From JBDSTZ01 sp039927975 (GTDB lineage Bacteria; Pseudomonadota; Gammaproteobacteria; Burkholderiales; Burkholderiaceae_D), in assembly GCA_039927975.1 (NCBI GenBank), contig JBDSTZ010000284.1, forward strand, positions 1 through 5,114: 5,114 bases of DNA. The letters are read 5' to 3'. The notes below the pieces were generated by a model. That model had not been told where the DNA came from. It ran no database searches and saw only the letters and a list, made by a program, of their open reading frames with translations. The position numbers were made by a program, and so were the translations under genes. Shown in pieces: positions 1-5,114 of this stretch; the first letter of the stretch is position 1; each line of letters starts with the position of its first letter.

Positions 1-641
1 CGGAACAGCGGCGCACCCAGCGGCGCGACCACGGCCATCACCAGGTAGCGGGTGTCGGCCAGGAAAGGCGCGGTCTCGGCGGGCTTGCCCAGCGGCTTGA
101 CCGCAGTGCCCTTGTAGGCCGCCTGCGCCAGCTTGTGGGTCATCGTGTACGTTTCGGCGTGGGTGCGCGGCAACTGATCGATGGCGAACAGGGTCGGCGC
201 CATCGCCATTTTGGTGCCGCCGGCCAGCAGGTGGGCTTCGAAATGCGCGGCCAGGGTGCTGGCGATGTCGGCCGGAATCGTGCCGGAGGCGATCGAGAAG
301 CGCGTCCAGGCCAGGATGGGCGCGGCCACCAGCAGTGCCTGGTACGAGGTCTCGACACCGTCGACCTGGTCGACCAGGATCGACGATTCGCTCACCGCTT
401 CCACCCCTTCCATCAGGGTGTCGTAGGCGTTCAGGTCTTCCTTGAACAGCACGTTGAGCGTGGTGTCGACCGCGTCCTGGTGGTTCAGCTTGAGCAGCTT
501 CTGCAAGTGAATGTCCAGCTGGCGCTCCCAGGCGCGCTCTTCGATGCGGCTGGCCGATTGCACGATGGCTTGCGAAATGCTGATCAGCCGTTGGCTTTCA
601 GCCGACAGCTTATGGGAGGAATCTTTGGATGGACGACGCAT
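1..641 (-). CDS. DUF2863 family protein, 5' part (runs off left edge)
   Basis: An open frame runs from an ATG at 641-639 to the window edge without a stop, giving 213 complete codons. The protein begins MRRPSKDSSHKLSAESQRL and continues with segments such as IEERAWERQLD, LLVAAPILAWTRFSIASG and APTLFAIDQLPRTHAETY. These match, from memory, the N-terminal half of the DUF2863 family, which is about 400 residues long, common in Burkholderiales and of unknown function. No signal peptide or catalytic motif is visible. The stretch from about residue 98 to 125 is hydrophobic but interrupted by Trp-Thr-Arg, so I do not call a membrane helix. No Shine-Dalgarno sequence precedes the ATG. I chose this start because it is the family-typical beginning and lies just after an AT-rich promoter-like stretch. 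An intrinsic terminator separates it from bioB upstream, so it is probably its own transcription unit. The family call is fairly sure; no function can be assigned. Confidence 0.8.
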   Translation of the reverse strand, partial: MRRPSKDSSHKLSAESQRLISISQAIVQSASRIEERAWERQLDIHLQKLLKLNHQDAVDTTLNVLFKEDLNAYDTLMEGVEAVSESSILVDQVDGVETSYQALLVAAPILAWTRFSIASGTIPADIASTLAAHFEAHLLAGGTKMAMAPTLFAIDQLPRTHAETYTMTHKLAQAAYKGTAVKPLGKPAETAPFLADTRYLVMAVVAPLGAPLF

Positions 642-656
642 GGCGCTATAAGAGTC

Positions 657-683
657 TTTATAAAATGAAAAGAATTGGACCAA
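657..683 (-). promoter_or_regulatory. candidate promoter of the DUF2863 gene
   Basis: On the minus strand a TATAAA hexamer (662-657) lies 15 bp downstream of TTGGTC (683-678), in an AT-rich island that contrasts with the GC-rich surroundings. The -10 box is good (5 of 6 to TATAAT), but the -35 box matches only 3 of 6 and the spacing is short. Transcription from here would start roughly 10 nt before the ATG, leaving a very short leader, which would fit the missing ribosome binding site. A second hexamer, TACAAT at 722-717, is an alternative -10 without a convincing -35. Nothing else was found in the 190 bp between the DUF2863 start and the bioB stop apart from the terminator. Confidence 0.3.
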
Positions 684-772
684 GGTTGGGAGGTCATGAT
701 AAACCCTTATGACCGTATTGTAGTTGATTCAGCCACGAACCATCCTTATGCTTCATGGCGTGCTGATTCCCC

Positions 773-801
773 AAGAAAAAAGCTCCATTGCTGGAGCTTT
801 T
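773..801 (-). terminator. intrinsic terminator after bioB
   Basis: On the minus strand a perfect 10-bp stem, AAAAGCTCCA with TGGAGCTTTT (801-792 and 787-778), closes a four-base GCAA loop of the GNRA type. The 3' side of the stem runs into a T-rich tract broken by one C (to 773). It starts 30 nt beyond the bioB stop codon. Orientation is clear: the T-run follows the hairpin only on the minus strand, while the plus strand continues in CGGG. It marks the end of the uca-torF-atzF-bioB unit and isolates the DUF2863 gene from it. Confidence 0.93.
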
Positions 802-831
802 CGGGTGTGGATTCGCGGACGACCGTTCGGT

Positions 832-1830
832 TCAGGCCGCCGTCGCCCTGGTACGCATGCCAAGCCGGTCGAGCAGGGCGCGGTCGGCGTCGACCTCGGG
901 GTTGCCAGTCGTTAGCAGCTTGTCGCCGTAGAAGATCGAATTGGCGCCGGCCAGGAAGCACAGCGCCTGCACCGCCTCGCCCAGCTCGCGCCGGCCGGCC
1001 GACAGGCGCACGCGGGCGGTCGGCATGCTGATGCGCGCCACCGCGATGGTGCGCACGAACTCGAACGGGTCGAGCGCTTCGGCGCCGTGCAGCGGCGTGC
1101 CCTCGACCTGCACCAGGTGGTTGACCGGCACCGATTCCGGGTACGGCCGCATATTGGCCAGTTGCGCGATCAGGCCGGCGCGCTGGCGGCGCGATTCGCC
1201 CATGCCGACGATGCCGCCGCAGCACACTTTGAGCTCGGCCTTGCGGACCCGGTCGAGCGTGGCCAGGCGGTCGGCGTAATCGCGCGTGCTGATGATGTCG
1301 CCGTAGATTTCCGGCGCGGTGTCGAGATTGTGGTTGTAATAGTCGAGGCCAGCCGCCTTGAGCGCTTCGGCCTGGCCGTCGCCCAGCATGCCGAGCGTGG
1401 CGCAGGTTTCCAGGCCCAGCGCCTTTACCTCGCGCACCATCTCTTCGACCTTTTCGAGATCGCGCGCCTTCGGTTCGCGCCACGCCGCGCCCATGCAGAA
1501 GCGGGTCGCGCCATGCGCCTTGGCCTGGCGCGCGGCGTCGAGCACTTCTTCGAGCGGCAGCATTTTCTTGGCCGTGACGCCGGTGTCGTAGCGCGCCGCC
1601 TGCGGGCAGTAGCCGCAGTCCTCGGAACAGCCGCCGGTCTTGATCGACAACAGGGTGGCAAGTTCGACCTCGGACGGGTCGAAATTGGCGCGATGCACCT
1701 GCTGCGCCTTGAACAGGAGCTGGTTGAAGGGCAGGTCGAACAGCGCCGTCAGCGCGTCGACCGACCAGGCCGCGCCGTCGGCGGGCAGCGGCGTGGCGCG
1801 CGCGTGGAAGTGCAGCGGGCGGGCGGTCAT
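832..1830 (-). CDS. bioB: biotin synthase BioB
   Basis: This radical S-adenosylmethionine enzyme inserts sulfur into dethiobiotin, the last step of biotin synthesis, in the cytoplasm. The 332-residue product carries the radical-SAM cluster motif CxxxCxxC as GCSEDCGYCPQ (Cys68, Cys72, Cys75). Ligands of the sacrificial [2Fe-2S] cluster are also present: Cys112 (FCMGAAW), Cys143 (ETCATLG), Cys203 (KVCCGG) and Arg275 (VRLSAGR). Asn166, Asn168 and Asp170 lie in YYNHNLDT. All sit exactly 15 positions beyond the E. coli residues as I remember them, so the core has no indels. Relative to E. coli BioB (346 residues) the N terminus is about 15 longer and the C-terminal tail about 29 shorter. The ATG overlaps the atzF stop by 4 nt (ATGA), and no Shine-Dalgarno is visible before it, so it is probably translated by coupling to atzF. 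No bioA, bioF or bioD is in the window. The identification is essentially certain. Confidence 0.98.
   Translation of the reverse strand: MTARPLHFHARATPLPADGAAWSVDALTALFDLPFNQLLFKAQQVHRANFDPSEVELATLLSIKTGGCSEDCGYCPQAARYDTGVTAKKMLPLEEVLDAARQAKAHGATRFCMGAAWREPKARDLEKVEEMVREVKALGLETCATLGMLGDGQAEALKAAGLDYYNHNLDTAPEIYGDIISTRDYADRLATLDRVRKAELKVCCGGIVGMGESRRQRAGLIAQLANMRPYPESVPVNHLVQVEGTPLHGAEALDPFEFVRTIAVARISMPTARVRLSAGRRELGEAVQALCFLAGANSIFYGDKLLTTGNPEVDADRALLDRLGMRTRATAA
1827..1830 (-). promoter_or_regulatory. ATGA stop/start overlap coupling atzF and bioB
   Basis: The minus strand reads ATGA here: TGA ends atzF and ATG begins bioB. The bases preceding the ATG, within the last atzF codons, hold no good anti-16S match (only a weak purine run, AAGTCGAG). 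Such overlaps usually mean that ribosomes finishing the upstream gene re-initiate on the downstream one. The overlap is read directly; coupling is inferred. Confidence 0.8.
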
Positions 1831-3626
1831 GACGCGCTCGACTTGCTGGACAGGAAGGCGCGCCAGCCGCCATGGCGGGTGATTTCCTGCGCGTCGGCGA
1901 GCGCGTGCGGCTCGCAGATGAAGCCTTTGACCCAGCGGCCGTCGGCCAGCTCGAGCGAGCCGATGCCGAGCGGCGCCGGCACTTCGGCCACCACTTCGCC
2001 GAAGGTGCGCAGCGGCAGTTCCCAGACTTCCACTTCGATCGCGGCGCCGCCGCTGGCGACCCGTTCGAGACCCGGCTTGGGCGGCACGCTGCCGGCCAGC
2101 GCGTACAGCCGGTAATTGGCCTGGGTGCGCGTGCTGATCAGCTTGCGGGCGCCGCGCTCGACCAGTTGCCAGTTCAGTGGCATGCCCTCCAGGTGGGCGC
2201 CGACGACCGCCAGTTGCACGGTCGGCTCGGAAAATGGCAAAGGCTGGGCGGCGATCGAGGCCGTGGCGATCACACGCTCCTGCCAGGCCGGCGCGAAGGC
2301 TTGCGCCGCCACGGCCAGGCGGTGATCGGCGCCGCAGCCGCCGATCAGGGTCACGCCGAACGGCAGGCCGTCGCTGCGGCCGATGGCCGGCACGGCGAGC
2401 GCGGCCATGTCGAAGAAGTTGACGAAATTGGTGTAGTGGCCCAGTTCCGAGTTGCGCTTGACCGGTTCCTCGGCCAGCGCGGCGATGGTCGGCATGGTGG
2501 GCGCGGTCGGCACGATCATCAGGTCGAAGCCTTGCAATTGCTCGTCGGCGGCGCGGCGCAGTTCGGCCAGCCGGTATTGGCCGTTGAAGGCGTCGACCGC
2601 GTTGTAATTGGCGGCCTGGCCGATGATGCCGGCGACCACCGGGTCCATCGCGGCTTGCTCGCGGTCGAAGAAGTCGCCCACGGCGGCCATGCGCTCGGCG
2701 ACCCACGGGCCTTGATAGAGCAGCAGGGCGGCTTCGCGGAAGGGCGTGAAATCGATCGTGCCGAGGTCAACGCCGGGCAGCGCGCGCAGTTTTTCCAGGC
2801 TGGCGTCGAAGGCCGCGCGGGCCGCGTCGTCGCCATAGAATTCGAGCTGGGCCGGCACGGCGACGCGGTAGGCGCGGCGCTTCGGTCCCAGTTGCTTGAG
2901 CGGGCGCGAGTACGGCTCGGCGGCGTCGTAGCCGGCGGCGGCTTGCGTCACGGTCCAGGCGTCTTCGACGTTGGCGGCGAACACCGAGACGCAATCGAGA
3001 CTGCGGCAGGCGGGCAGCACGCCCTTGGTGCTGAGCAGGCCACGGCTCGGCTTGAGGCCGACGATGTTGTTCAGGCCGGCGGGCACGCGGCCGGAACCGG
3101 CGGTGTCGGTGCCGAGCGAGAAGGCGACCAGGCCGAGGGCCACGGCGACGGCCGAGCCGGCGCTGGAGCCGCCGGAGACGTATTCGGGGTGCAGGGCGTT
3201 GCGCACCGCGCCGTAGGGCGTGCGGGTGCCGACCAGGCCGGTGGCGAACTGGTCGAGGTTGGTCTTGCCGACCAGCAGGGCGCCGGCGGCCAGCAATTTG
3301 GTCACCACGGTGGCCGATTCGGACGGCGTGTAGGCGAAGGCGGGGCAGGCGGCGGTGGTCGGCATGCCGGCCACGTCGATGTTGTCCTTGACGGCGAAGG
3401 GGACGCCGAACAGCGGCAGTTTGTCGAGCACGGCGGCGCCGAACTCGTTGAAGAGGGCGTCGAGGCGGGCGGCCTGGGTGCGCAGCTCGGCGTCGGCGAC
3501 GCGGGCGATCCAGACTTCGGGACGGTCGGCGCGGTCGATGCGGGCCATCACCTGTTCGACCAGGGCGCCGGGGGTGAGCATGCCGTCGCGGTATTGCTGG
3601 CGCAGGGAGGTCAAAGTCAGCAGCAT
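1827..3626 (-). CDS. atzF: allophanate hydrolase AtzF
   Basis: This amidase-signature enzyme hydrolyses allophanate (urea-1-carboxylate) to two ammonia and two CO2, the second step of ATP-dependent urea breakdown. The product has 599 residues, close to the roughly 605 of Pseudomonas sp. ADP AtzF. The amidase domain covers about 1-460. The Ser-Ser-Lys triad is Lys80 (FAVKDNID), Ser154 (SGGSSAGS) and Ser178 (GTDTAGSGR). These spacings equal those of Lys91/Ser165/Ser189 recalled for AtzF. A second domain, about 467-599, with VEVWELPLRTFGEVVAEVP and EITRHGGWRAF, is the allophanate hydrolase C-terminal domain that separates AtzF from GatA and other amidases. The start is set by AAAGGA five bases upstream; in-frame codons run further upstream but lack such a site. 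The gene follows torF after a 197-bp gap and overlaps bioB by 4 nt. Function is highly confident; whether the physiological substrate chain starts from urea or guanidine is open. Confidence 0.97.
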   Translation of the reverse strand: MLLTLTSLRQQYRDGMLTPGALVEQVMARIDRADRPEVWIARVADAELRTQAARLDALFNEFGAAVLDKLPLFGVPFAVKDNIDVAGMPTTAACPAFAYTPSESATVVTKLLAAGALLVGKTNLDQFATGLVGTRTPYGAVRNALHPEYVSGGSSAGSAVAVALGLVAFSLGTDTAGSGRVPAGLNNIVGLKPSRGLLSTKGVLPACRSLDCVSVFAANVEDAWTVTQAAAGYDAAEPYSRPLKQLGPKRRAYRVAVPAQLEFYGDDAARAAFDASLEKLRALPGVDLGTIDFTPFREAALLLYQGPWVAERMAAVGDFFDREQAAMDPVVAGIIGQAANYNAVDAFNGQYRLAELRRAADEQLQGFDLMIVPTAPTMPTIAALAEEPVKRNSELGHYTNFVNFFDMAALAVPAIGRSDGLPFGVTLIGGCGADHRLAVAAQAFAPAWQERVIATASIAAQPLPFSEPTVQLAVVGAHLEGMPLNWQLVERGARKLISTRTQANYRLYALAGSVPPKPGLERVASGGAAIEVEVWELPLRTFGEVVAEVPAPLGIGSLELADGRWVKGFICEPHALADAQEITRHGGWRAFLSSKSSAS

Positions 3627-3631
3627 GGAAA

Positions 3632-3637
3632 TCCTTT
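3632..3637 (-). promoter_or_regulatory. ribosome binding site of atzF
   Basis: AAAGGA (3637-3632, within AAGAAAGGA) lies 5 nt before the ATG at 3626-3624. It fixes the start at MLLTLTSL rather than any of the in-frame upstream codons, which have no comparable site and run back into the repeat-containing gap. Confidence 0.8.
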
Positions 3638-3671
3638 CTTGGTTCTTGGAGCCGAGGCAAAAGTCTTCTAA

Positions 3672-3691
3672 CGTCATCCCGCACATGGGGA
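3672..3691. repeat. decayed partial copy of the intergenic repeat unit
   Basis: On the plus strand CGTCATCCCGCACATGGGGA resembles the 5' half of the unit at 3710-3742 (CGTCGTCCCCGCGCAGGCGGGGA) with a few substitutions and a 3-bp shortening. Both are preceded by TAACGTC context (TCTAACGTC and TTTAACGTC), which supports common origin over chance. It would sit in the untranslated leader of atzF. Confidence 0.5.
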
Positions 3692-3709
3692 GATTTCGGT
3701 ATCTTTTAA

Positions 3710-3786
3710 CGTCGTCCCCGCGCAGGCGGGGATCCATACCACTCGTTCCTCACGTGGTATGGGTTCCCGCCTGCGCGGGAACGACG
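3710..3786. repeat. 33-bp inverted repeat with 11-nt loop (REP-like element)
   Basis: The left arm 3710-3742 and right arm 3754-3786 are reverse complements at 30 of 33 positions, around an 11-base centre (3743-3753). In the minus-strand transcript one mismatch becomes a G-U pair. Each arm is also a small palindrome: CCCCGC-GCAG-GCGGGG in the left, and a perfect 8-bp stem GTTCCCGC/GCGGGAAC in the right. The unit (CGTCGTTCCCGCGCAGGCGGGAACCC) recalls the GTCATTCCCGCGxAGGCGGGAATCC class of short dispersed repeats common in proteobacteria and the Neisseria dRS3 pattern ATTCCC-N8-GGGAAT; this kinship is from memory. No U-run follows the stem on the minus strand, so it is not a standard intrinsic terminator. 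It lies between torF and atzF and could stabilise the upstream message or lower readthrough. I see no target-site duplication, and the 197-bp gap has no gene or convincing promoter. Confidence 0.9.
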
Positions 3787-3823
3787 GGGCCTGCTTTGGT
3801 AACTTCTTTAGCCTAAGCCGAGA

Positions 3824-4720
3824 TCAGAACCCGTAGCTCAGGCTACCAACCAGCTGGTTCTTCTGCTTGACGCCAAAGCGGTTGTCGCCGCCCAGGATGC
3901 CTTGCAGGCCCCAGGTGAAGCCGGTCTTGCCGATCGGCTGGGTGATGCCGACGATCAGGTGGCGGAACGCGCCGCCCACTGGTTTGCCGCCGGCCATGCA
4001 ACCGTTGGTGAAGAAGCTGCTGCCGGCCGGGCAGTCCGCGCCTGCCGCCGTGTCACGGGTGCCGAGGAATTTGCCATCCTTCTCGTAACGGTACATGCCC
4101 AGCGAGGTGGTCAGGGTGATGTCGTTCGGCAGCGGCTTGACGTAGTTCAGCGTGATGTAGGTGTCGCCGGCGTTGCCCCACACGACGTCCTGCAGCAGCG
4201 TCTGCGCCGACAGCGTGAAGTCGCCGTAGCCGACGGCCAGCTTGCTTTCAAACGCGTCCGAGTTCTTGCCATTGAAGTAGACGTAGCCGGTCAGGCCGAC
4301 GTTGTAGCTGAAATCGCCCGACTTGAAATTGTAGCCGCCGTAGATGTCGTTCTCGATCGACTTCTTGGTCTGGAAATCGCTGATCGAGCGGTCGCCGTAG
4401 GAATCGCCCAGCTGCTTGTACGAATAGTTGATGGTCGAGCCGAAGTAGCCGAGGTAGAAGCCCGATGGATCGCTCCAGTCGGCGCCCCATTGCAAGGCCG
4501 GGCGCTTCGATTCGGGCGCGTCGGCGCCGGCGTTGCCGAGCGGCGCGCCAGGGCCGTAGGTCGAGGTGATGCCGCGCAGGACGTAGCGGCTGACCAGGTC
4601 GATGTGGCCGGTCCAGCTCGCGGCCGCCGGGGCCGCCGGCGCGTCTTCCGCGAAGGCCAACGGGGTGGCGAACAGGCTTGCAACGAGGACGGTCAGTGCT
4701 GTTTTGGTGAAGATGGTCAT
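3824..4720 (-). CDS. TorF family putative outer-membrane porin
   Basis: The 298-residue product starts with a Sec signal peptide (Lys6, hydrophobic core about 8-19, likely cleavage after AFA at 24). The mature part begins with an Ala/Pro-rich linker and then WTGHIDLVSRYVLRGIT (about 36-52), the hallmark start of the TorF/Gcw_chp porin family (TIGR02001/PF09694 from memory). The rest is alternating aromatic and small residues typical of a beta barrel, for example GFYLGYFGSTINYSY, SYNVGLTGYVYFN and TWGLQGILGG. It ends in SLSYGF with the terminal Phe used by the outer-membrane assembly machinery. The only two cysteines, Cys230 and Cys241, lie in a Gly-rich segment that is probably an extracellular loop. 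A strong AAGGAG lies 6 nt before the ATG. Family members are poorly characterised and often sit beside transport or catabolic genes. Placement between uca and atzF suggests uptake of urea, guanidine or a similar small nitrogen compound; that role is inference. Confidence 0.9.
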   Translation of the reverse strand: MTIFTKTALTVLVASLFATPLAFAEDAPAAPAAASWTGHIDLVSRYVLRGITSTYGPGAPLGNAGADAPESKRPALQWGADWSDPSGFYLGYFGSTINYSYKQLGDSYGDRSISDFQTKKSIENDIYGGYNFKSGDFSYNVGLTGYVYFNGKNSDAFESKLAVGYGDFTLSAQTLLQDVVWGNAGDTYITLNYVKPLPNDITLTTSLGMYRYEKDGKFLGTRDTAAGADCPAGSSFFTNGCMAGGKPVGGAFRHLIVGITQPIGKTGFTWGLQGILGGDNRFGVKQKNQLVGSLSYGF

Positions 4721-4726
4721 GCCAGA

Positions 4727-4732
4727 CTCCTT
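4727..4732 (-). promoter_or_regulatory. ribosome binding site of the torF-type gene
   Basis: A full-consensus AAGGAG (4732-4727) sits 6 nt before the ATG at 4720-4718 in the 40-bp gap after uca. It is the strongest ribosome binding site in the window. No promoter is evident in the short gap, so the porin is probably co-transcribed with uca. Confidence 0.85.
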
Positions 4733-4744
4733 GGGTTGGTGGAT

Positions 4745-4770
4745 TATTTATGCAGCGTATTTATGCAGCG
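4745..4770. repeat. perfect 13-bp tandem duplication over the uca stop codon
   Basis: TATTTATGCAGCG occurs at 4745-4757 and again immediately at 4758-4770 with no mismatch. On the minus strand the 4770-4758 copy encodes the last Ala-Ala codons and the TAA of uca; the 4757-4745 copy repeats GCTGCATAA out of frame in the untranslated gap. It looks like a small recent duplication. Confidence 0.9.
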
Positions 4771-5114
4771 GTGGTGACGGATTCTTTGACGATCGCGATG
4801 CGTTGCCCGGCGTTGACCGGCATGCCTTCGCCGACCAGCCATTCGACCAGTTCGCCGGAGGCCTGGGCCAGCAGCGGAATTTCCATCTTCATCGATTCGA
4901 AAATCGCGATGGTGTCGCCTTCGGCCACGCTGTCGCCCGGCGCGACCAGGATCTTCCAGACGCTGCCCGGCACCACCGCCGAGATGAAGCGGCTGCCTTC
5001 GGGCAGTTCGGTGTCCTCGCCGGCGCCGGCCGCCGCCTCGTCGCTGGTGAATTCGTTCTGGCCGCTGGCGATCCAGCGCTCGCGCTCGGCGTCGAAGGCG
5101 GCTTGCTGGCGTTC
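4761..5114 (-). CDS. uca: urea carboxylase, C-terminal biotinyl domain (partial)
   Basis: The last 117 codons and TAA of a gene entering from the right edge; the full protein in this family is about 1,200 residues. The visible part starts with ERQQAAFDAERERWIASGQ, the helical linker typical of urea carboxylase just before its carrier domain. An acidic, Ala/Gly-rich linker follows, then a biotinyl (BCCP-like) domain from about residue 43 to 110. The biotin-accepting lysine is in ESMKMEI, at codon 4889-4887. The enzyme carboxylates urea with ATP and bicarbonate to allophanate, the substrate of AtzF encoded two genes downstream. The biotin carboxylase and carboxyltransferase domains are outside the window. 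Some enzymes annotated this way are guanidine carboxylases, and the fragment cannot tell them apart. Neither can a different multidomain biotin carboxylase be excluded from this fragment alone, but the atzF neighbour makes it unlikely. Confidence 0.9.
   Translation of the reverse strand, partial: ERQQAAFDAERERWIASGQNEFTSDEAAAGAGEDTELPEGSRFISAVVPGSVWKILVAPGDSVAEGDTIAIFESMKMEIPLLAQASGELVEWLVGEGMPVNAGQRIAIVKESVTTAA

Noticed and set aside
135..668. A 177-codon plus-strand open frame opposite the DUF2863 gene
   Set aside because: The minus-strand frame without a stop matches a known family; the plus frame has shadow composition.
675..1031. A plus-strand frame whose internal ATG at 695 follows a GGGAGG ribosome-binding-like sequence
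   Set aside because: The frame reads through the bioB terminator hairpin and then antisense to bioB; the peptide has no recognisable features. The purine run is likely chance.
1087..2115. A 342-codon plus-strand open frame opposite bioB and the 3' part of atzF
   Set aside because: It spans the junction of two well-supported genes on the other strand, and its composition is that of an antisense shadow.
1831..2706. Upstream extension of the bioB frame into the atzF region
   Set aside because: The extension is Arg-rich out-of-frame sequence of atzF; BioB homology begins just after the ATG at 1830.
1872..3671. A 599-codon open frame on the plus strand, antisense to atzF
   Set aside because: Its translation is Gly/Ala/Arg/His-rich low-complexity sequence with no family resemblance, as expected from the GC-biased third positions of atzF. 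The equal length to AtzF is coincidence.
3627..3737. N-terminal extension of atzF to an upstream ATG at 3737
   Set aside because: It would translate the repeat-bearing gap, lacks a ribosome binding site, and is not part of the family; the AAAGGA site places the start at 3626.
3672..3786. Possible CRISPR-like array from the three repeated CGTC-TCCC units
   Set aside because: Only three units, one inverted and one decayed, with unequal short spacing; fits a palindromic dispersed repeat.
3710..3786. The inverted repeat as an intrinsic terminator for uca-torF
   Set aside because: No T-run follows the stem on the minus strand (the sequence continues GTTAAAAGAT), and the stem is far longer than usual terminators.
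3902..4777. A 291-codon plus-strand open frame opposite the porin
   Set aside because: Val/Ala/Arg/Gly-rich shadow; the minus strand gives a signal peptide, barrel pattern and ribosome binding site.

Overview
The window is a GC-rich (except for short AT-rich intergenic stretches) bacterial segment in which every supportable gene lies on the minus strand. Read in the direction of transcription (right to left) the order is: 3' end of a biotin-dependent urea carboxylase (uca, partial at the right edge), a TorF-type outer-membrane porin, allophanate hydrolase (atzF), biotin synthase (bioB), an intrinsic terminator, and then the 5' two-thirds or so of a DUF2863-family gene that runs off the left edge. 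A DUF2863 protein, a TorF-type porin and an ATP-dependent urea/allophanate pathway together suggest a betaproteobacterium, most likely Burkholderiales and plausibly Oxalobacteraceae (Massilia/Duganella/Janthinobacterium-like). That placement is inference from family distribution; I could run no search.

Right part (3624-5114). The uca fragment carries the biotin attachment domain with the biotinyl lysine in ESMKMEI. Its stop codon lies inside a perfect 13-bp tandem duplication. After 40 bp comes a porin of 298 residues with a clear signal peptide and a terminal Phe. A 197-bp gap follows, holding a 33-bp inverted repeat with an 11-nt loop plus a decayed third copy of the same unit. It contains no recognisable gene.

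Middle (832-3626). AtzF is full length, with its Lys-Ser-Ser amidase triad and the C-terminal allophanate hydrolase domain. Its stop codon overlaps the bioB start as ATGA, and bioB has no visible ribosome binding site of its own. A textbook hairpin with a T-run follows bioB, so uca-torF-atzF-bioB reads as one transcription unit ending at about position 773.

How they work together. Urea carboxylase (or, as shown for some relatives, guanidine carboxylase) makes allophanate, or a carboxylated precursor of it, using covalently bound biotin. AtzF splits allophanate to ammonia and CO2. The porin is well placed to admit the nitrogen source through the outer membrane. BioB makes the biotin the carboxylase needs. 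The coupling of a cofactor-synthesis gene to a catabolic operon that consumes that cofactor is the most interesting point in the window.

Left part (1-801). The DUF2863 gene appears to be a separate unit with its own AT-rich promoter region just after the bioB terminator.
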